A stretch of DNA of 64,000 nucleotides from Allocoprobacillus halotolerans (GCF_024399475.1 NZ_CP101620.1:1779608-1843607), one strand, 5' to 3'. Shown: positions 52,541 through 61,667, numbered from the stretch's first letter. Notes: generated from the sequence alone by a model not told the origin. Numbers and translations: made by a program.

Positions 52541-53824
52541 ATGAAAACTGATAACACATTGCTTGAGGAAATGCTTAGTGATACTAATCTAGAACTAGCA
52601 TTTACACAAGTCAAACGAAACAAAGGTGCAAGTGGAGTAGATGGAATGGAAGTAGCTGAACTTAAAGACTATTTAGATAAACATCTAGAAGAAATTAAGG
52701 ACAGTATACGAAACAAGACATATAAGCCACAACCTGTGAGAAGAGTAGAAATACCCAAACCCGATGGCGGAATACGAAATCTAGGAGTGCCAACAGTACT
52801 TGATAGATTTGTCCAACAAGCCATAGCCCAAGTGTTAATACCTATCTATGAACCAATATTCAGTGACAATAGTTTTGGATTTAGACCAAATAGATGTTGC
52901 GAAATGGCAATCATCAAAGCATTGGAATATATGAATGAAGGCTATCAGTGGATAGTAGATATAGACCTAGAAAAGTTCTTTGATACAGTTAATCATGATA
53001 AACTTATTTCACTTGTCATGAAAGATGTAAAGAGTGGAGAAATAGTATCCCTAATTAGGAAATATCTAGTAAGCGGGATTATGATTGATAATGAATATAA
53101 AGAGTCAGTCGTAGGAACACCACAAGGTGGAAATCTAAGTCCGCTACTCAGTAACATAGTTCTCAATGAACTAGATAAGGAAATGGAAGCACGAGGACTA
53201 AGATTCACACGATATGCAGATGATTGTATTATATTAGTGGGTAGCAGTAAAGCCGCCGATAGAGTAATGGAAAACATTAGTAAATTCATAGAAAAGAAAC
53301 TAGGACTTAAAGTAAATATGACTAAAAGTAAAGTTTCCAAACCTAATGATATTAAATATCTAGGATTTGGATTCTATTATGACTCTTTTTCATCTATGTG
53401 GAAAGCAAAACCACATGAGAAATCTATCGCAACACTGCAAACAAAACTAAGGAGACTAACAAATAGAAGTTGGTCAGTATCGTGGGAATATAGAATACTT
53501 AAGATAAGACAACTTGTAAATGGGTGGATTAACTATTACCGTATTGGAAATTTTATAAAAGTCTGTAGAAAACTAGATGCACAAATAAGATTTAGGATAC
53601 GTATGTACTTATGGAAGAAATGGAAAACCATAGGAAATAGAGAAAAGCAACTAAGAAAGTTAGGGGCATTACCATGGCAAGCTAAAACTTGGGCAAACAG
53701 TCGAAAATCATATGCAAGATGTGCAAGTACATTTCTTCAAACAAGAATAACTAATGATTTATTATATAGAAAAGGACTACCATCAATGGTAGCCCAATAT
53801 CAGTTAAAACATATTTCAGTATAG
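52541..53824 (+). CDS. ltrA: Group II intron reverse transcriptase/maturase
   Basis: 427 residues from ATG 52541, chosen because GGAGG lies about nine bases upstream; an earlier ATG at 52508 is possible. RT blocks in order: NKGASGVDGMEVAELKDY, RRVEIPKPDGGIRNLG, FGFRPNRCCEMAI, IDLEKFFDTVNHDKL, GTPQGGNLSPLLSNI and the catalytic RYADDCIIL. Domain X follows (WVSW-like RSWSVSWEYRILKIRQ, GWINYYRIG). No C-terminal endonuclease, as in class C introns. It splices the intron and copies it into new sites. Confidence 0.95.
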   Translation: MKTDNTLLEEMLSDTNLELAFTQVKRNKGASGVDGMEVAELKDYLDKHLEEIKDSIRNKTYKPQPVRRVEIPKPDGGIRNLGVPTVLDRFVQQAIAQVLIPIYEPIFSDNSFGFRPNRCCEMAIIKALEYMNEGYQWIVDIDLEKFFDTVNHDKLISLVMKDVKSGEIVSLIRKYLVSGIMIDNEYKESVVGTPQGGNLSPLLSNIVLNELDKEMEARGLRFTRYADDCIILVGSSKAADRVMENISKFIEKKLGLKVNMTKSKVSKPNDIKYLGFGFYYDSFSSMWKAKPHEKSIATLQTKLRRLTNRSWSVSWEYRILKIRQLVNGWINYYRIGNFIKVCRKLDAQIRFRIRMYLWKKWKTIGNREKQLRKLGALPWQAKTWANSRKSYARCASTFLQTRITNDLLYRKGLPSMVAQYQLKHISV

Positions 53825-53831
53825 ATTTAAA

Positions 53832-53861
53832 CCGCCGTATGCCGAACGGCACGTACGGTGG
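53832..53861 (+). ncRNA. Group II intron domain V
   Basis: Stem CCGCCGTA with TACGGTGG (one G-U pair), inner TGCCG-AA-CGGCA hairpin with a two-base CG bulge. The CGC at 53833-53835 is the catalytic triad of IIC introns; other classes have AGC. Confidence 0.85.
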
Positions 53862-53911
53862 TGTGAGAGGTCGAAAATAAATATAAAATTATTTATTTTC
53901 TCCTACTCGAT

Positions 53912-54255
53912 TATTTCACTATTTTGATAAAGATTAAAAACGATTAATATTATTCAATTCTCAACAAATACAGTTATATCAATATAAATGATATTTGTTG
54001 AACTCATATTCAATATGAATTTATATTAAACAATGAGACTTCTTAATATTTTGGTTTTTTTGTTTTATAGATGAAAATAAATGACGCTATATTATTCATA
54101 TCAAAATGTTGTAAACTTATATGAGAAAAGAAAATTTCATAATGTGGATGGAATTTGTAAAATAGTGAAAAAATATGCAAAATAATAATAAACACAACTA
54201 TTCATGACAAAAATCATGTAAATAAAATATATATCTAAGGATATAAGGAGTGTTT
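53912..54255. other. AT-rich intergenic region before the LytTR gene
   Basis: No gene seen. It has a 9-bp inverted repeat (CAACAAATA at 53962-53970 with 53992-54000) and a short palindrome CATGA-N6-TCATG (54203-54218) 38 bases before the LytTR start, which could be an operator. AAGGAG at 54245-54250 is the ribosome site of the next gene. Confidence 0.35.
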
Positions 54256-54720
54256 ATGAAAATAAGAATAGAAGAAGATTGTGGTATGAATCATCATCAA
54301 ATGAAATTAGTTATTCATCCACAAATTAGACATATTGCTGAAAAAGTTATTGAAACAATGTCTGCTTCATTAGAAAGTATACATGGTTACGATGAATATA
54401 ATAATATGTATTTTATCCCAATTGTTTCTATTGTATATATTGAAACAATAGATCATAAATTATATGCTTATACAAAAAATCAAGTTTATTATCTACATTT
54501 TTATTCATTAAAAGAATTAATGCGTAAAAAATTCTTACCACAATTTTGTCAGATTAATGCCCAAACTCTTGTTAATACAGATTATGTATGTGCTTATCGT
54601 ATAGATGAAAATAGCCGTAGAAAAATTATTTTAGAAAATGGAGAAATACTGATTGTCAATAGAAGTTATAAAAATAGATTTGAAAATGTCATGAATATAA
54701 AAAATAAAGTTGTAAAATAG
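54256..54720 (+). CDS. LytTR DNA-binding domain protein without receiver domain
   Basis: 154 residues. The N-terminal 45 residues are an unknown helical segment; residues about 50-150 are a LytTR domain: IPIVSIVYIETIDHKLYAYT, YYLHFYSLKELMRK, FCQINAQTLVNTDYVCAYRI and the ending IVNRSYKNRF. Full response regulators carry a receiver domain in front; this one does not, so it may respond to another signal or work constitutively. It lies 111 bases before the DUF2589 gene in the same direction and is the likely regulator of the cassette. Confidence 0.86.
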   Translation: MKIRIEEDCGMNHHQMKLVIHPQIRHIAEKVIETMSASLESIHGYDEYNNMYFIPIVSIVYIETIDHKLYAYTKNQVYYLHFYSLKELMRKKFLPQFCQINAQTLVNTDYVCAYRIDENSRRKIILENGEILIVNRSYKNRFENVMNIKNKVVK

Positions 54721-54831
54721 TAAAAATATTTGAAAGAAAAGATATTTTTAAGATAATGTTTTTAAAATCATTTATAATGAAAGTATGATGAAATAACGTT
54801 ATTTTGTTGAAGAGAAAAGGAGGAAGAAAAC

Positions 54832-55913
54832 ATGGCAATAGGAAGTCAATTTACAGGTTTAGATATGAAAGAATTAATTGGTGGCCCATTAAGTGCTGCA
54901 GCTGACGCAAGTGTACAACTTGCTCAAAGTACAGCTGAGTTCATTAATGAGGTTGGATTTGATGAACAAAAGAAAGTCAGAAATGTTCAATTTGGTTATA
55001 CAAAAAAGAATGAGAATCCAGATGGAACAATCAGTAATGATGATATGAATGTGAATGTTCCATTACTTGCGATTGTTCCTATTCCTAACTTACAAATTGA
55101 TGAAGTAAACATCTTGTTTGATATGGAAGTCAAAGAGAGTCAAAAGAGTGAATCATCTAAAGATTATGGTGGAAGTTTTACAGGAACAGCTAATTTTGGA
55201 ATATTTAAAGCAACTGTTTCAGGTAGTGTTTCTGCTCATGAATCTAATACAAGAAGCAGTGACAATTCTGCAAAATATCATGTTGATGTGCGAGCAACCA
55301 ATCATGGTACTCCAGAAGGATTATCCGCGTTTTAGATATGATGTCTGCATGCATTGCACCAGAACTTCTTGGAAGTACGATTGTAGGAGAAGATGGAAAA
55401 GCATTAGAAGGTCAGCGTAAAGAACGTGCACAAAAATTAAAACAATTACAAGCAGAAATTATGGTGTGTAATAAAAAAACAAATGCTGCGAAGGATTCAA
55501 TGGCTATTGCTTTAGAAAGATTAAAAAAGAAAGCTACAAGCTGTGAAAATCAATATCTTGCGAATCTTTCTGTACTGATGAGTAAACTTGATGACAGTGA
55601 AGAATCAAAAGGGAAGTTAGAAAATTATCAACAAATGCAAAACCAAGTTTCAATAGAATGGGGAGATTTTATTCAAAATACACAAGATCGTGTTGATATG
55701 ATTGAAAGTTTGAATCTTGAACAAGAAGATGATATTTTCACACAACATATTTTATTAACTTGTATTAATAGTGAAGGGAATACAGAAGTTGTCAATCAGG
55801 AATTTAAAAATTATTTCCATCTTGCTATAGAAGCTAAAAAACAAGTGACATTATGTCAAGAAGATACAGACAACAAACAAGAAGAATATAATCGCATGAT
55901 GTATGGTGGATAA
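54832..55913 (+). CDS. DUF2589 protein 1 with C-terminal coiled coil (frameshifted)
   Basis: About 360 residues after correction. The DUF2589 part (1-190) has an amphipathic start (MKELIGGPLSAAADASVQLA), FINEVGFDEQ, a beta-rich centre (NVPLLAIVPIPNLQIDEVNI) and the conserved end GTPEGLSRVLDMMS. Residues 190-360 are coiled coil and helical. The frame breaks at CC 55325-55326, one base short. AAAGGAGG precedes the ATG. No signal peptide or membrane helix. Function of the family is unknown. It is a paralogue of the next protein. Confidence 0.84.
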
Positions 55914-55915
55914 TG

Positions 55916-56858
55916 ATGGCGAAAAATAGAAAAAAGAAGATATTAATGAATTTGAAAATAACACAACAACTGAAAACAAATTTACAAATTTAAAAGATCT
56001 TGTTGAAGCCCCTTTATTAGCTATTGCGGATCAAACGTGACACTTGGCAAATCCATTGTAGATTATATTCAAACATCTGGAACACCAACGACAATTTATA
56101 ATGAAAAAGTGACTGTGCTTGAAAACATTAATCTTGGATATCAGCAAGTCAAACAGGGAGATAATCATACACAAGTCATAGAAGACATGGCTTTGCAGAT
56201 TCCACTATTATCAATCATGCCAATTTCTAATTTACAAATAAAAAAAGCAAAAGTGGATTTTAATGCAGAAGTGCGTGGCGTTGAGGATGAAAATCATAAT
56301 ATCTATTATCAGGCCAGAGTCTGTGCTCCAGAAAGTCGATCTACAGATTATCTATCTAAAATTCATTTTGAAATTGAGGTAGAATCTTCTGAAATGAGTG
56401 AGGGTATGGCAAGATGTATGGATGTTTTGAATTTACATCAAATTCCTAAAAAGATAGATACACGTCCAACTGATGCGACAGGAAATGTTTTGGATGCAAA
56501 AAGACAAGAAAGTTTTGAAAAGAAAAATCAATTAATGAAAGAAATTAATGATACACATCTTGCTATTAAAAAATTAGAAGATTTTATACATAATCAAATT
56601 ATTCAATTTGATTCAGCTTTAAAAAATATTGAAGAATTAAAAGATAACAATTATGAAAGTTTTATAACAAACAATAGACAAAAAGATATTAAACAATTAC
56701 TTCAAAAAGAGAAAACAAATGAAAATCTTTTAACAATTCAAACTCTTTATCAAGATATTCAAAACAATGTTGTACAAAAAGAACAACTTCAACAGCAAGC
56801 AAAACAATTAGAACAAGAGCTTCTCAATATAGATATCCAAAAAGTATTAAATACATGA
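55916..56858 (+). CDS. DUF2589 protein 2 with C-terminal coiled coil (frameshifted)
   Basis: About 314 residues after correction. It repeats the layout of protein 1: LKDLVEAPLLAIAD start, DMALQIPLLSIMPISNLQI core, SEGMARCMDVLNL end, then a long coiled coil rich in Gln, Glu and Lys (about 185-310). Breaks: A runs 55930-55935 and 56033-56035, each one base short. The stop of protein 1 overlaps its start region (TAATG). A pair of DUF2589 paralogues suggests a hetero-assembly. No secretion signal. Confidence 0.8.
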
Positions 56859-57236
56859 AAAACACAGATTTAGAAATTCAAGATATTGCTTATGTTCATA
56901 TTGTAACTATAGGAAGTATCAATCCTAATCATCCGCTATCAGATCAAGAAAGACAAAAACAGGTTGATCATTTAAATCGATGCTTAAATGAATCACCTAA
57001 GGGTCGTATTATAGCATTTGATAGAAGTGTGGGACAATTTGCTGTTGGACAACATGAGTTTATTATGGAAAAGATTACTTATCATGTTGGATTTAAAAGA
57101 AAACCTTATTGGATTAAATGAAAAACCATTATTAGAAGAGATTGTTGTAAAAGGATTAAAGATCACTTCATTTGCATACGCTTGGGAAATTTGTTTAACG
57201 AATTGTATTGTCAAAATTTATGTGAAAGAGAGGTGA
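56855..57236 (+). CDS. Uncharacterised cassette protein (frameshifted)
   Basis: About 126 residues after correction. The first 85 (IQDIAYVHIVTIGSINPNHP, KGRIIAFDRSVGQFAVGQHE, YHVGFKRKPYW) look like a beta-sheet domain; after a shift at 57113-57117 come EKPLLEEIVVKGLKI and ITSFAYAWEI. It overlaps DUF2589 protein 2 by four bases and ends six bases before the amidase start, so it is in the same transcript. No family recognised. It could be a chaperone, adaptor or immunity-type protein. Confidence 0.6.
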
Positions 57237-57241
57237 GATTG

Positions 57242-57961
57242 ATGCAAATAAAAGAGCATTTAATATCAAAAACAAAATATAAAATCAAATGTCCCAATTT
57301 AATGACAGTCAAATGGATTGTTATTCATAATACAGCTAATGATGCTTCAGCTCAAAATGAAGTCAATTATATGCAATCAAATAATAATCAAATATCATAT
57401 CATTTTGCTGTTGATGATAAAGAAATTATTCAGGCATTACCCTTGAATCGTAATGGTTGGCATGCTGGTGATGGATATAAAGAAAATGGAGGAAATAAAT
57501 GTGGGATTGCTATTGAAATCTGTTATTCAAAAAGTGGTGGAGACAGATTTCTACAAGCAGAGAAAAATGCCGCTTGGTTAGCAGCAAAGTTATTAAAAGA
57601 CTATGAATTTGATATAACACATTTAAAAAAGCATCAGGATTTTGCTAATAAATATTGCCCTCATCGTACTATGGATTTAGGATGGTCAAGATTTGTAGAT
57701 ATGGTAAAAAAACAATTACAAACAATGAAACCATCATCACAATCTGGAAATAAACAAATTTCTGTAAGTTATTATCCTCAATATAAGGGTACATCTTTAT
57801 CATTTGTTGATGCTTTAAATACATTACATATTGATAGTTCTAAAACATCACGACAACAAATTGCGCTGAATAATGGGATTATTGGATATAGTGGAACTGC
57901 AAAACAAAATCAGCAATTATTCCAATTATTAAAACAGGGAAAATTGAAAAAGGAGAAATGA
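57242..57961 (+). CDS. N-acetylmuramoyl-L-alanine amidase (Amidase_2), leaderless
   Basis: 239 residues. The Amidase_2 domain (about 12-140) has the zinc ligands His29 in WIVIHNTAND and His131 in KYCPHRTMD, with ISYHFAVDD and NGWHAGDG between. A C-terminal 70-residue part (VSYYPQYKGTSLSFVDALN) repeats a short YGS-like motif common in Clostridium endolysins and may bind the wall. There is no signal peptide, as in phage endolysins, so release needs lysis or a carrier. Start chosen at 57242, with GAGGTGA upstream. Adjacent to DUF2589 and EEP genes. Confidence 0.9.
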   Translation: MQIKEHLISKTKYKIKCPNLMTVKWIVIHNTANDASAQNEVNYMQSNNNQISYHFAVDDKEIIQALPLNRNGWHAGDGYKENGGNKCGIAIEICYSKSGGDRFLQAEKNAAWLAAKLLKDYEFDITHLKKHQDFANKYCPHRTMDLGWSRFVDMVKKQLQTMKPSSQSGNKQISVSYYPQYKGTSLSFVDALNTLHIDSSKTSRQQIALNNGIIGYSGTAKQNQQLFQLLKQGKLKKEK

Positions 57962-57965
57962 AAAA

Positions 57966-58595
57966 ATGAATAGAAATATTATGACTTGGAATGTACGTGG
58001 CGCTGGTCGATATGGTGAGCATAAACTAAGGATATTATCTGAATGTATAGAACATTATAATCCAATCATTATTTTGTTACAGGATGCAGGATGTGAAGAT
58101 GATAATGTTTATATCAAGACTTTACTTCACAAATCTTATGAAGTTTATGATGTTGTAGCAGGAAATACAGAAAGATATCGTTTGATAACTGCAGTGAAAG
58201 TACCTGATATATCGGTGATGACAAATCATGGTAGAATTGAATATGATTCTACTTATAGAAATGATCCGGGAGCAAGACGACCTTTACTATTAGACTGCCT
58301 TTATAATCAAGTTCGCTTTCATTTATATAATGTTTATAATATAACAAATCAACAAAAATCAAAACAAGAAATTATAGATTTGTATACATATGTTCAACAT
58401 GATGGAGCAGCAAACAGAATAGTAGCTGGGGATTTTAATCTGACTTCAACATTACTAAGTTTAAATATTCAAGGATATGAAACGAAAAGGAATAATTTGG
58501 ATTATGTGACTTCAACATTTACTTTACAAAATTCCCATCATATTCTATCTCCAAGTGACCATGAGATATTAATATGTGAAGTTGATTTTCGATAA
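57966..58595 (+). CDS. CdtB-like endonuclease/exonuclease/phosphatase (EEP) fold protein
   Basis: 209 residues of EEP fold without a signal peptide. Seen: Asn9 in MTWNVRGAG, LLQDAGC at 37-43 (CdtB and DNase I have Glu where Asp40 stands), GARRPLLLD, GDFN at 155-158 and SDHE at 197-200 with His199. The loop LYNVYNI has Tyr where the catalytic His of CdtB/DNase I is expected. The QDAG pattern is nearest to CdtB. It starts four bases after the amidase. It may be a nuclease, a phosphatase or a binding-only relative. Confidence 0.8.
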   Translation: MNRNIMTWNVRGAGRYGEHKLRILSECIEHYNPIIILLQDAGCEDDNVYIKTLLHKSYEVYDVVAGNTERYRLITAVKVPDISVMTNHGRIEYDSTYRNDPGARRPLLLDCLYNQVRFHLYNVYNITNQQKSKQEIIDLYTYVQHDGAANRIVAGDFNLTSTLLSLNIQGYETKRNNLDYVTSTFTLQNSHHILSPSDHEILICEVDFR

Positions 58596-58602
58596 AAATA
58601 AT

Positions 58603-58650
58603 GACTATTAAAATGAGGATAGATATCCTGCTTTTAATAGTCCTTTTTTA
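58603..58650 (+). terminator. Intrinsic terminator at the end of the DUF2589 cassette
   Basis: An 11-bp stem (GACTATTAAAA at 58603-58613, complement at 58632-58642) with an inner AGGAT-ATCCT stem and a T6 tract. It closes the LytTR-DUF2589-amidase-EEP unit. Confidence 0.85.
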
Positions 58651-58685
58651 TTGTATATCTTTTACTTATCTAAATGAAAAAGAAT

Positions 58686-60265
58686 TTTGAGTTTCGGTAA
58701 AAAAATAAAAAACAGGTAAAAAGTTATTCACAAATTGCCTGTTTTGCTTTATTTATAAGGAAAATCAGCCTCTTAAATGTTATAATAATTTTAGATCAAT
58801 AAACAAAATTTAGGAGGGATTTTCCATGAGTTATTTTACCACAGATCTATATGAAACGAAAAGAGAAATTGTCAATTTTTCTAATAAATTATCAGACAGT
58901 CTTGATAAACCTGCTGCCAAGTTTGTCATGGACATGATGTTTGGTCTTGCAAGAAGTCAAAGTGTTCTACTTAGCGATATTGCCAGAGCTCTTGATGAAA
59001 ATATCAAGCTCAATTATACAATTGACAGATTATCCAATCATTTGGCTCAATTTGATGATGAAGCAATGAACCAAATGAAATCCAATTATAATGATATGGT
59101 TATCAAGCATCTTAGCGAAGACAGGATCATTTTACTTGATAACAGTGAAATCATCAAAAAATATGGAAGAAAATTTGAAGATCTTTGTATGGTCAGGGAT
59201 GCTTCCTCACTTAAGGATGACATTTATCCTGGATACCATGTATGTGAGGCAACTGCCCTCACACAGGATCAACATCATCCAATATCTTTGTATAGCCATA
59301 TCTATTCAACTGAAAGTGAAGGATTCAGGTCAATGAACGATGAAACAATAAAGAGCATAAAATATGTCAAATCTCTCATTCCTGAAAGATGTACATTTGT
59401 ATGTGACAGGGGATATGATGCCAATGTATTTTATGATTACTTCATAGATGAAAATCATAATGCAGATGATTTCATCATCAGACTCAAAGAAAATAGAACA
59501 TTATTGTTTAAAGGGAAGCCAAAGAAAGTAGGAGAAATCGCCAAAAGAAGAAAAGGCAAGATTAAGATGAACATGTATTTTTCTAAGGAAGATAGTGAAG
59601 TCTATGTATCACATACGAGAGTGGAACTGCCATCACAAAAGGGAAGGATATTAAATCTAGTCATTGTGTATGGATTAAGTGAAGAAAAACCGATGATGCT
59701 TTTAACGAATAGAGAGATCAGGAATAAAAGAGATGTGCATAAGATAGTGAGGGCATATATGTCAAGGTGGCGAATCGAGGAGAAATTCAGATTCAAAAAG
59801 AATCAGTACGGTTTTGAAAATATAAGAGTAAGGACAATGAAATCAATAAATGTATTGAATACGATATTGATGATGCATATAGGGCATATAACACTGTTGG
59901 CAGAGAAAGTAGACAAGAAATTACTGGTCATAAAGATGATAGAGAGAAGCAAATCGCTTAAAGGAAAGAGATATTACTGGTGCTATCAGATCAGTAAAGG
60001 GATACAGGAAATATTAAAATATGCACAAAAGGGAATCAAGGAGTTTCAAAATATAAGAGAGAAGCAGGAATACAGGCAGCTACAACTGAAACTATAAAAT
60101 GAACATATAGTAAATAATAAAAAAGGTCATGAAAATGACACTTTTTCAGCTACAATAAAAAGAGAACAAAAACAAAAAAGATGATATAGATAAGAAAACA
60201 AGGGTTATGACAATAAACAACAAGACATACCCTTCAAAAAAGAATGCAAAAAACCGAAAGTCAAA
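58686..60265 (+). mobile_element. IS4-type insertion sequence
   Basis: A 1580-bp element. Ends TTTGAGTTTCGGT (58686-58698) and the complement of TTTGACTTTCGGT (60253-60265) match at 12 of 13 bases. They are flanked by an 8-bp direct repeat AAAAGAAT (58678-58685 and 60266-60273), a target duplication. One transposase gene. A stem AAAACAGG/CCTGTTTT (58709-58745) may block incoming transcription. Intact repeats and gene suggest recent arrival. Confidence 0.88.
58826..60097 (+). CDS. IS4-family DDE transposase
   Basis: An intact 423-residue transposase. DDE motifs: first Asp in IILLDNSEI, second in FVCDRGYDANVF, and the Glu in the YREK-like SRWRIEEKFRFKKNQYG. The beta-strand insert between the second and third residues is typical of IS4 relatives. 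AGGAGGG lies nine bases upstream of the ATG. A hairpin with a T tract at about 60118-60146 follows the gene. Confidence 0.92.
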   Translation: MSYFTTDLYETKREIVNFSNKLSDSLDKPAAKFVMDMMFGLARSQSVLLSDIARALDENIKLNYTIDRLSNHLAQFDDEAMNQMKSNYNDMVIKHLSEDRIILLDNSEIIKKYGRKFEDLCMVRDASSLKDDIYPGYHVCEATALTQDQHHPISLYSHIYSTESEGFRSMNDETIKSIKYVKSLIPERCTFVCDRGYDANVFYDYFIDENHNADDFIIRLKENRTLLFKGKPKKVGEIAKRRKGKIKMNMYFSKEDSEVYVSHTRVELPSQKGRILNLVIVYGLSEEKPMMLLTNREIRNKRDVHKIVRAYMSRWRIEEKFRFKKNQYGFENIRVRTMKSINVLNTILMMHIGHITLLAEKVDKKLLVIKMIERSKSLKGKRYYWCYQISKGIQEILKYAQKGIKEFQNIREKQEYRQLQLKL

Positions 60266-60337
60266 AAAAGAATATGTTGTTATATGGGGAATAAATTGGT
60301 ATAATTGAATTTAGATAAAATTAAGGAGTTGAAAATA

Positions 60338-61234
60338 ATGAATAATGTAACACTTGTTGTCATGGCAGCAGGAATAGGAAGTCGCTTTGGTGGTGGTATT
60401 AAACAGCTAGAACCAGTAGGACCAAATGGTGAAATCATTATGGATTATTCTATCTATGATGCTTTAGCAGCTGGATTTAATAAAGTTGTTTTTGTTATTA
60501 GAAAAGATTTAGAAAAAGACTTTGATGAAATCATTGGACAAAGAATGAAAAAGAAAATCCAAGTTGAATATGCTTTCCAGGAAGTTGGTAATATTCCTGA
60601 ACAATATAAAGAGAAATTTAAAGGACGTACAAAACCTTGGGGAACAGGACAAGCTATTTTATCATGTAAAGGTTTAGTCAATGAACCATTCCTTGTGATT
60701 AATGCTGATGATTATTATGGAAGAGAAGCTTATGAAGAAGCTTATCGTTATTTAACACAAGAACATCCAAAAACACCAATGCCAGTATGTATGGTTGGTT
60801 TTATCTTAAAGAATACATTAAGTGATAATGGTGGAGTCACAAGAGGTGTTTGTCAAATTCAAGATAATCAGCTAATTGATATTGTTGAAACACATAATAT
60901 AGAAAAAATTGATGGAAAAGCTGTTGTTGATGGAAAAGAAATTGATTTAGATTCAGCAGTATCTATGAATATGTGGGGATTATATCCTGAATTTATAGAT
61001 GTTTTAGAACAAGGATTCCAAACATTCTTAGAAGAAACACCATCAGATAATCTTAAAGCGGAATACTTATTACCAACAATCATTGGAGATTTATTACATA
61101 GTCAACAAGCTGTTGTTACAGCATTGAAATCAAATGATGAATGGTTTGGTGTGACATATAAAGAAGATAAAGATTTTGTAAAGGAAAACATTCAAGCATT
61201 AGTAAAAAAAGGAATGTATCCTGAAGTGTTATAA
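60338..61234 (+). CDS. Sugar nucleotidyltransferase-like protein
   Basis: 298 residues. NTP_transferase core: TLVVMAAGIGSRFGGGIKQL with the nucleotide loop, YSIYDALAAGF, KPWGTGQAILSC, INADDYYGREAYEE with the metal-binding Asp, and MNMWGLYPEF. ATG 60338 has AAGGAG nine bases upstream. The family includes UTP-glucose-1-phosphate uridylyltransferase-like and choline/aminosugar nucleotidyltransferases; the true substrate is unknown. It is followed by a terminator and is separate from the polysaccharide locus. Confidence 0.85.
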   Translation: MNNVTLVVMAAGIGSRFGGGIKQLEPVGPNGEIIMDYSIYDALAAGFNKVVFVIRKDLEKDFDEIIGQRMKKKIQVEYAFQEVGNIPEQYKEKFKGRTKPWGTGQAILSCKGLVNEPFLVINADDYYGREAYEEAYRYLTQEHPKTPMPVCMVGFILKNTLSDNGGVTRGVCQIQDNQLIDIVETHNIEKIDGKAVVDGKEIDLDSAVSMNMWGLYPEFIDVLEQGFQTFLEETPSDNLKAEYLLPTIIGDLLHSQQAVVTALKSNDEWFGVTYKEDKDFVKENIQALVKKGMYPEVL

Positions 61235-61255
61235 AACAAGCATTATGAATATTTA

Positions 61256-61290
61256 AGGAGCTGCTTTGACAGCTCTTTTCTTATTTTTTC
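61256..61290 (+). terminator. Intrinsic terminator after the nucleotidyltransferase gene
   Basis: GAGCTG-CTTTGA-CAGCTC stem (61258-61275) followed by T-rich sequence. Confidence 0.75.
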
Positions 61291-61367
61291 ATATTGAAAA
61301 ACATCAAACCTACACATTTGACAAAATTCGTAGTAAAATAAGAATATATAACGAAGGAGGAATTGTT

Positions 61368-61667
61368 ATGAATAATTTTAGTGAAGATTTAAAGAAGGTT
61401 TTATTAGCTGGTATTGGAGCTGTGGCAGTCACAGCTGAAAAATCTAAAGAAGTGGTAGAAGACCTTGTTAAAAAAGGAGAAATTACAGTTGAACAAGGAA
61501 AAGTCTTAAATGAAGAATTAAAACATAGCGTTGCTGAAAAATTAAGAAAACCAGTTAGTGTAGAAACTGTTGAAAAAGATTTACAGAACATGGACGTAGA
61601 AGACTTAGAAGCTTTAAAAGCAAAAATTGAAGAATTACAAAAAGCAAAGAATGAAACAAAAGAATAG
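61368..61667 (+). CDS. Phasin-like/PHA regulator-type small coiled-coil protein
   Basis: 99 residues. It starts NNFSEDLKKVLLAGIGAVAVTAEKS, a helix with the AGIGA motif of phasin-like proteins, then VVEDLVKKGEITVEQGK and a Glu/Lys-rich coiled coil. ATG 61368 has AAGGAGG seven bases upstream. It overlaps the AarF gene by 17 bases. The phasin-AarF pair is common in Bacillota; the AarF kinase may act on a lipid or quinone-like target, and the small protein may be a partner. Confidence 0.82.
   Translation: MNNFSEDLKKVLLAGIGAVAVTAEKSKEVVEDLVKKGEITVEQGKVLNEELKHSVAEKLRKPVSVETVEKDLQNMDVEDLEALKAKIEELQKAKNETKE

Larger units (their letters stand above)
52021..53911 (+). mobile_element. Group IIC intron
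   Basis: A structured RNA of about 500 bases lies before a maturase gene and a domain V/VI lies after it. The 5' end GTATG is close to the GUGYG consensus, and the 3' end is an AT after a domain VI-like hairpin (GAAAATAAAT with ATTTATTTTC, 53873-53900). Domain V has the CGC triad, which marks class IIC. Insertion directly after an intrinsic terminator is also IIC behaviour. The maturase lacks an HNH endonuclease. The exact boundaries are inferred from the consensus. Confidence 0.87.

Noticed and set aside
54832-58595. The DUF2589 cassette as a prophage
   Set aside because: No integrase, capsid, tail, portal or holin gene is seen nearby; only the endolysin-like amidase resembles a phage gene.
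60338-61234. The nucleotidyltransferase as the missing CMP-nonulosonate synthetase
   Set aside because: Its motifs (AAGIGSRFGGG, NADDYYG) are those of the GT-A sugar-1-phosphate nucleotidyltransferase group, not of NeuA/LegF, and it is outside the locus on the other strand.
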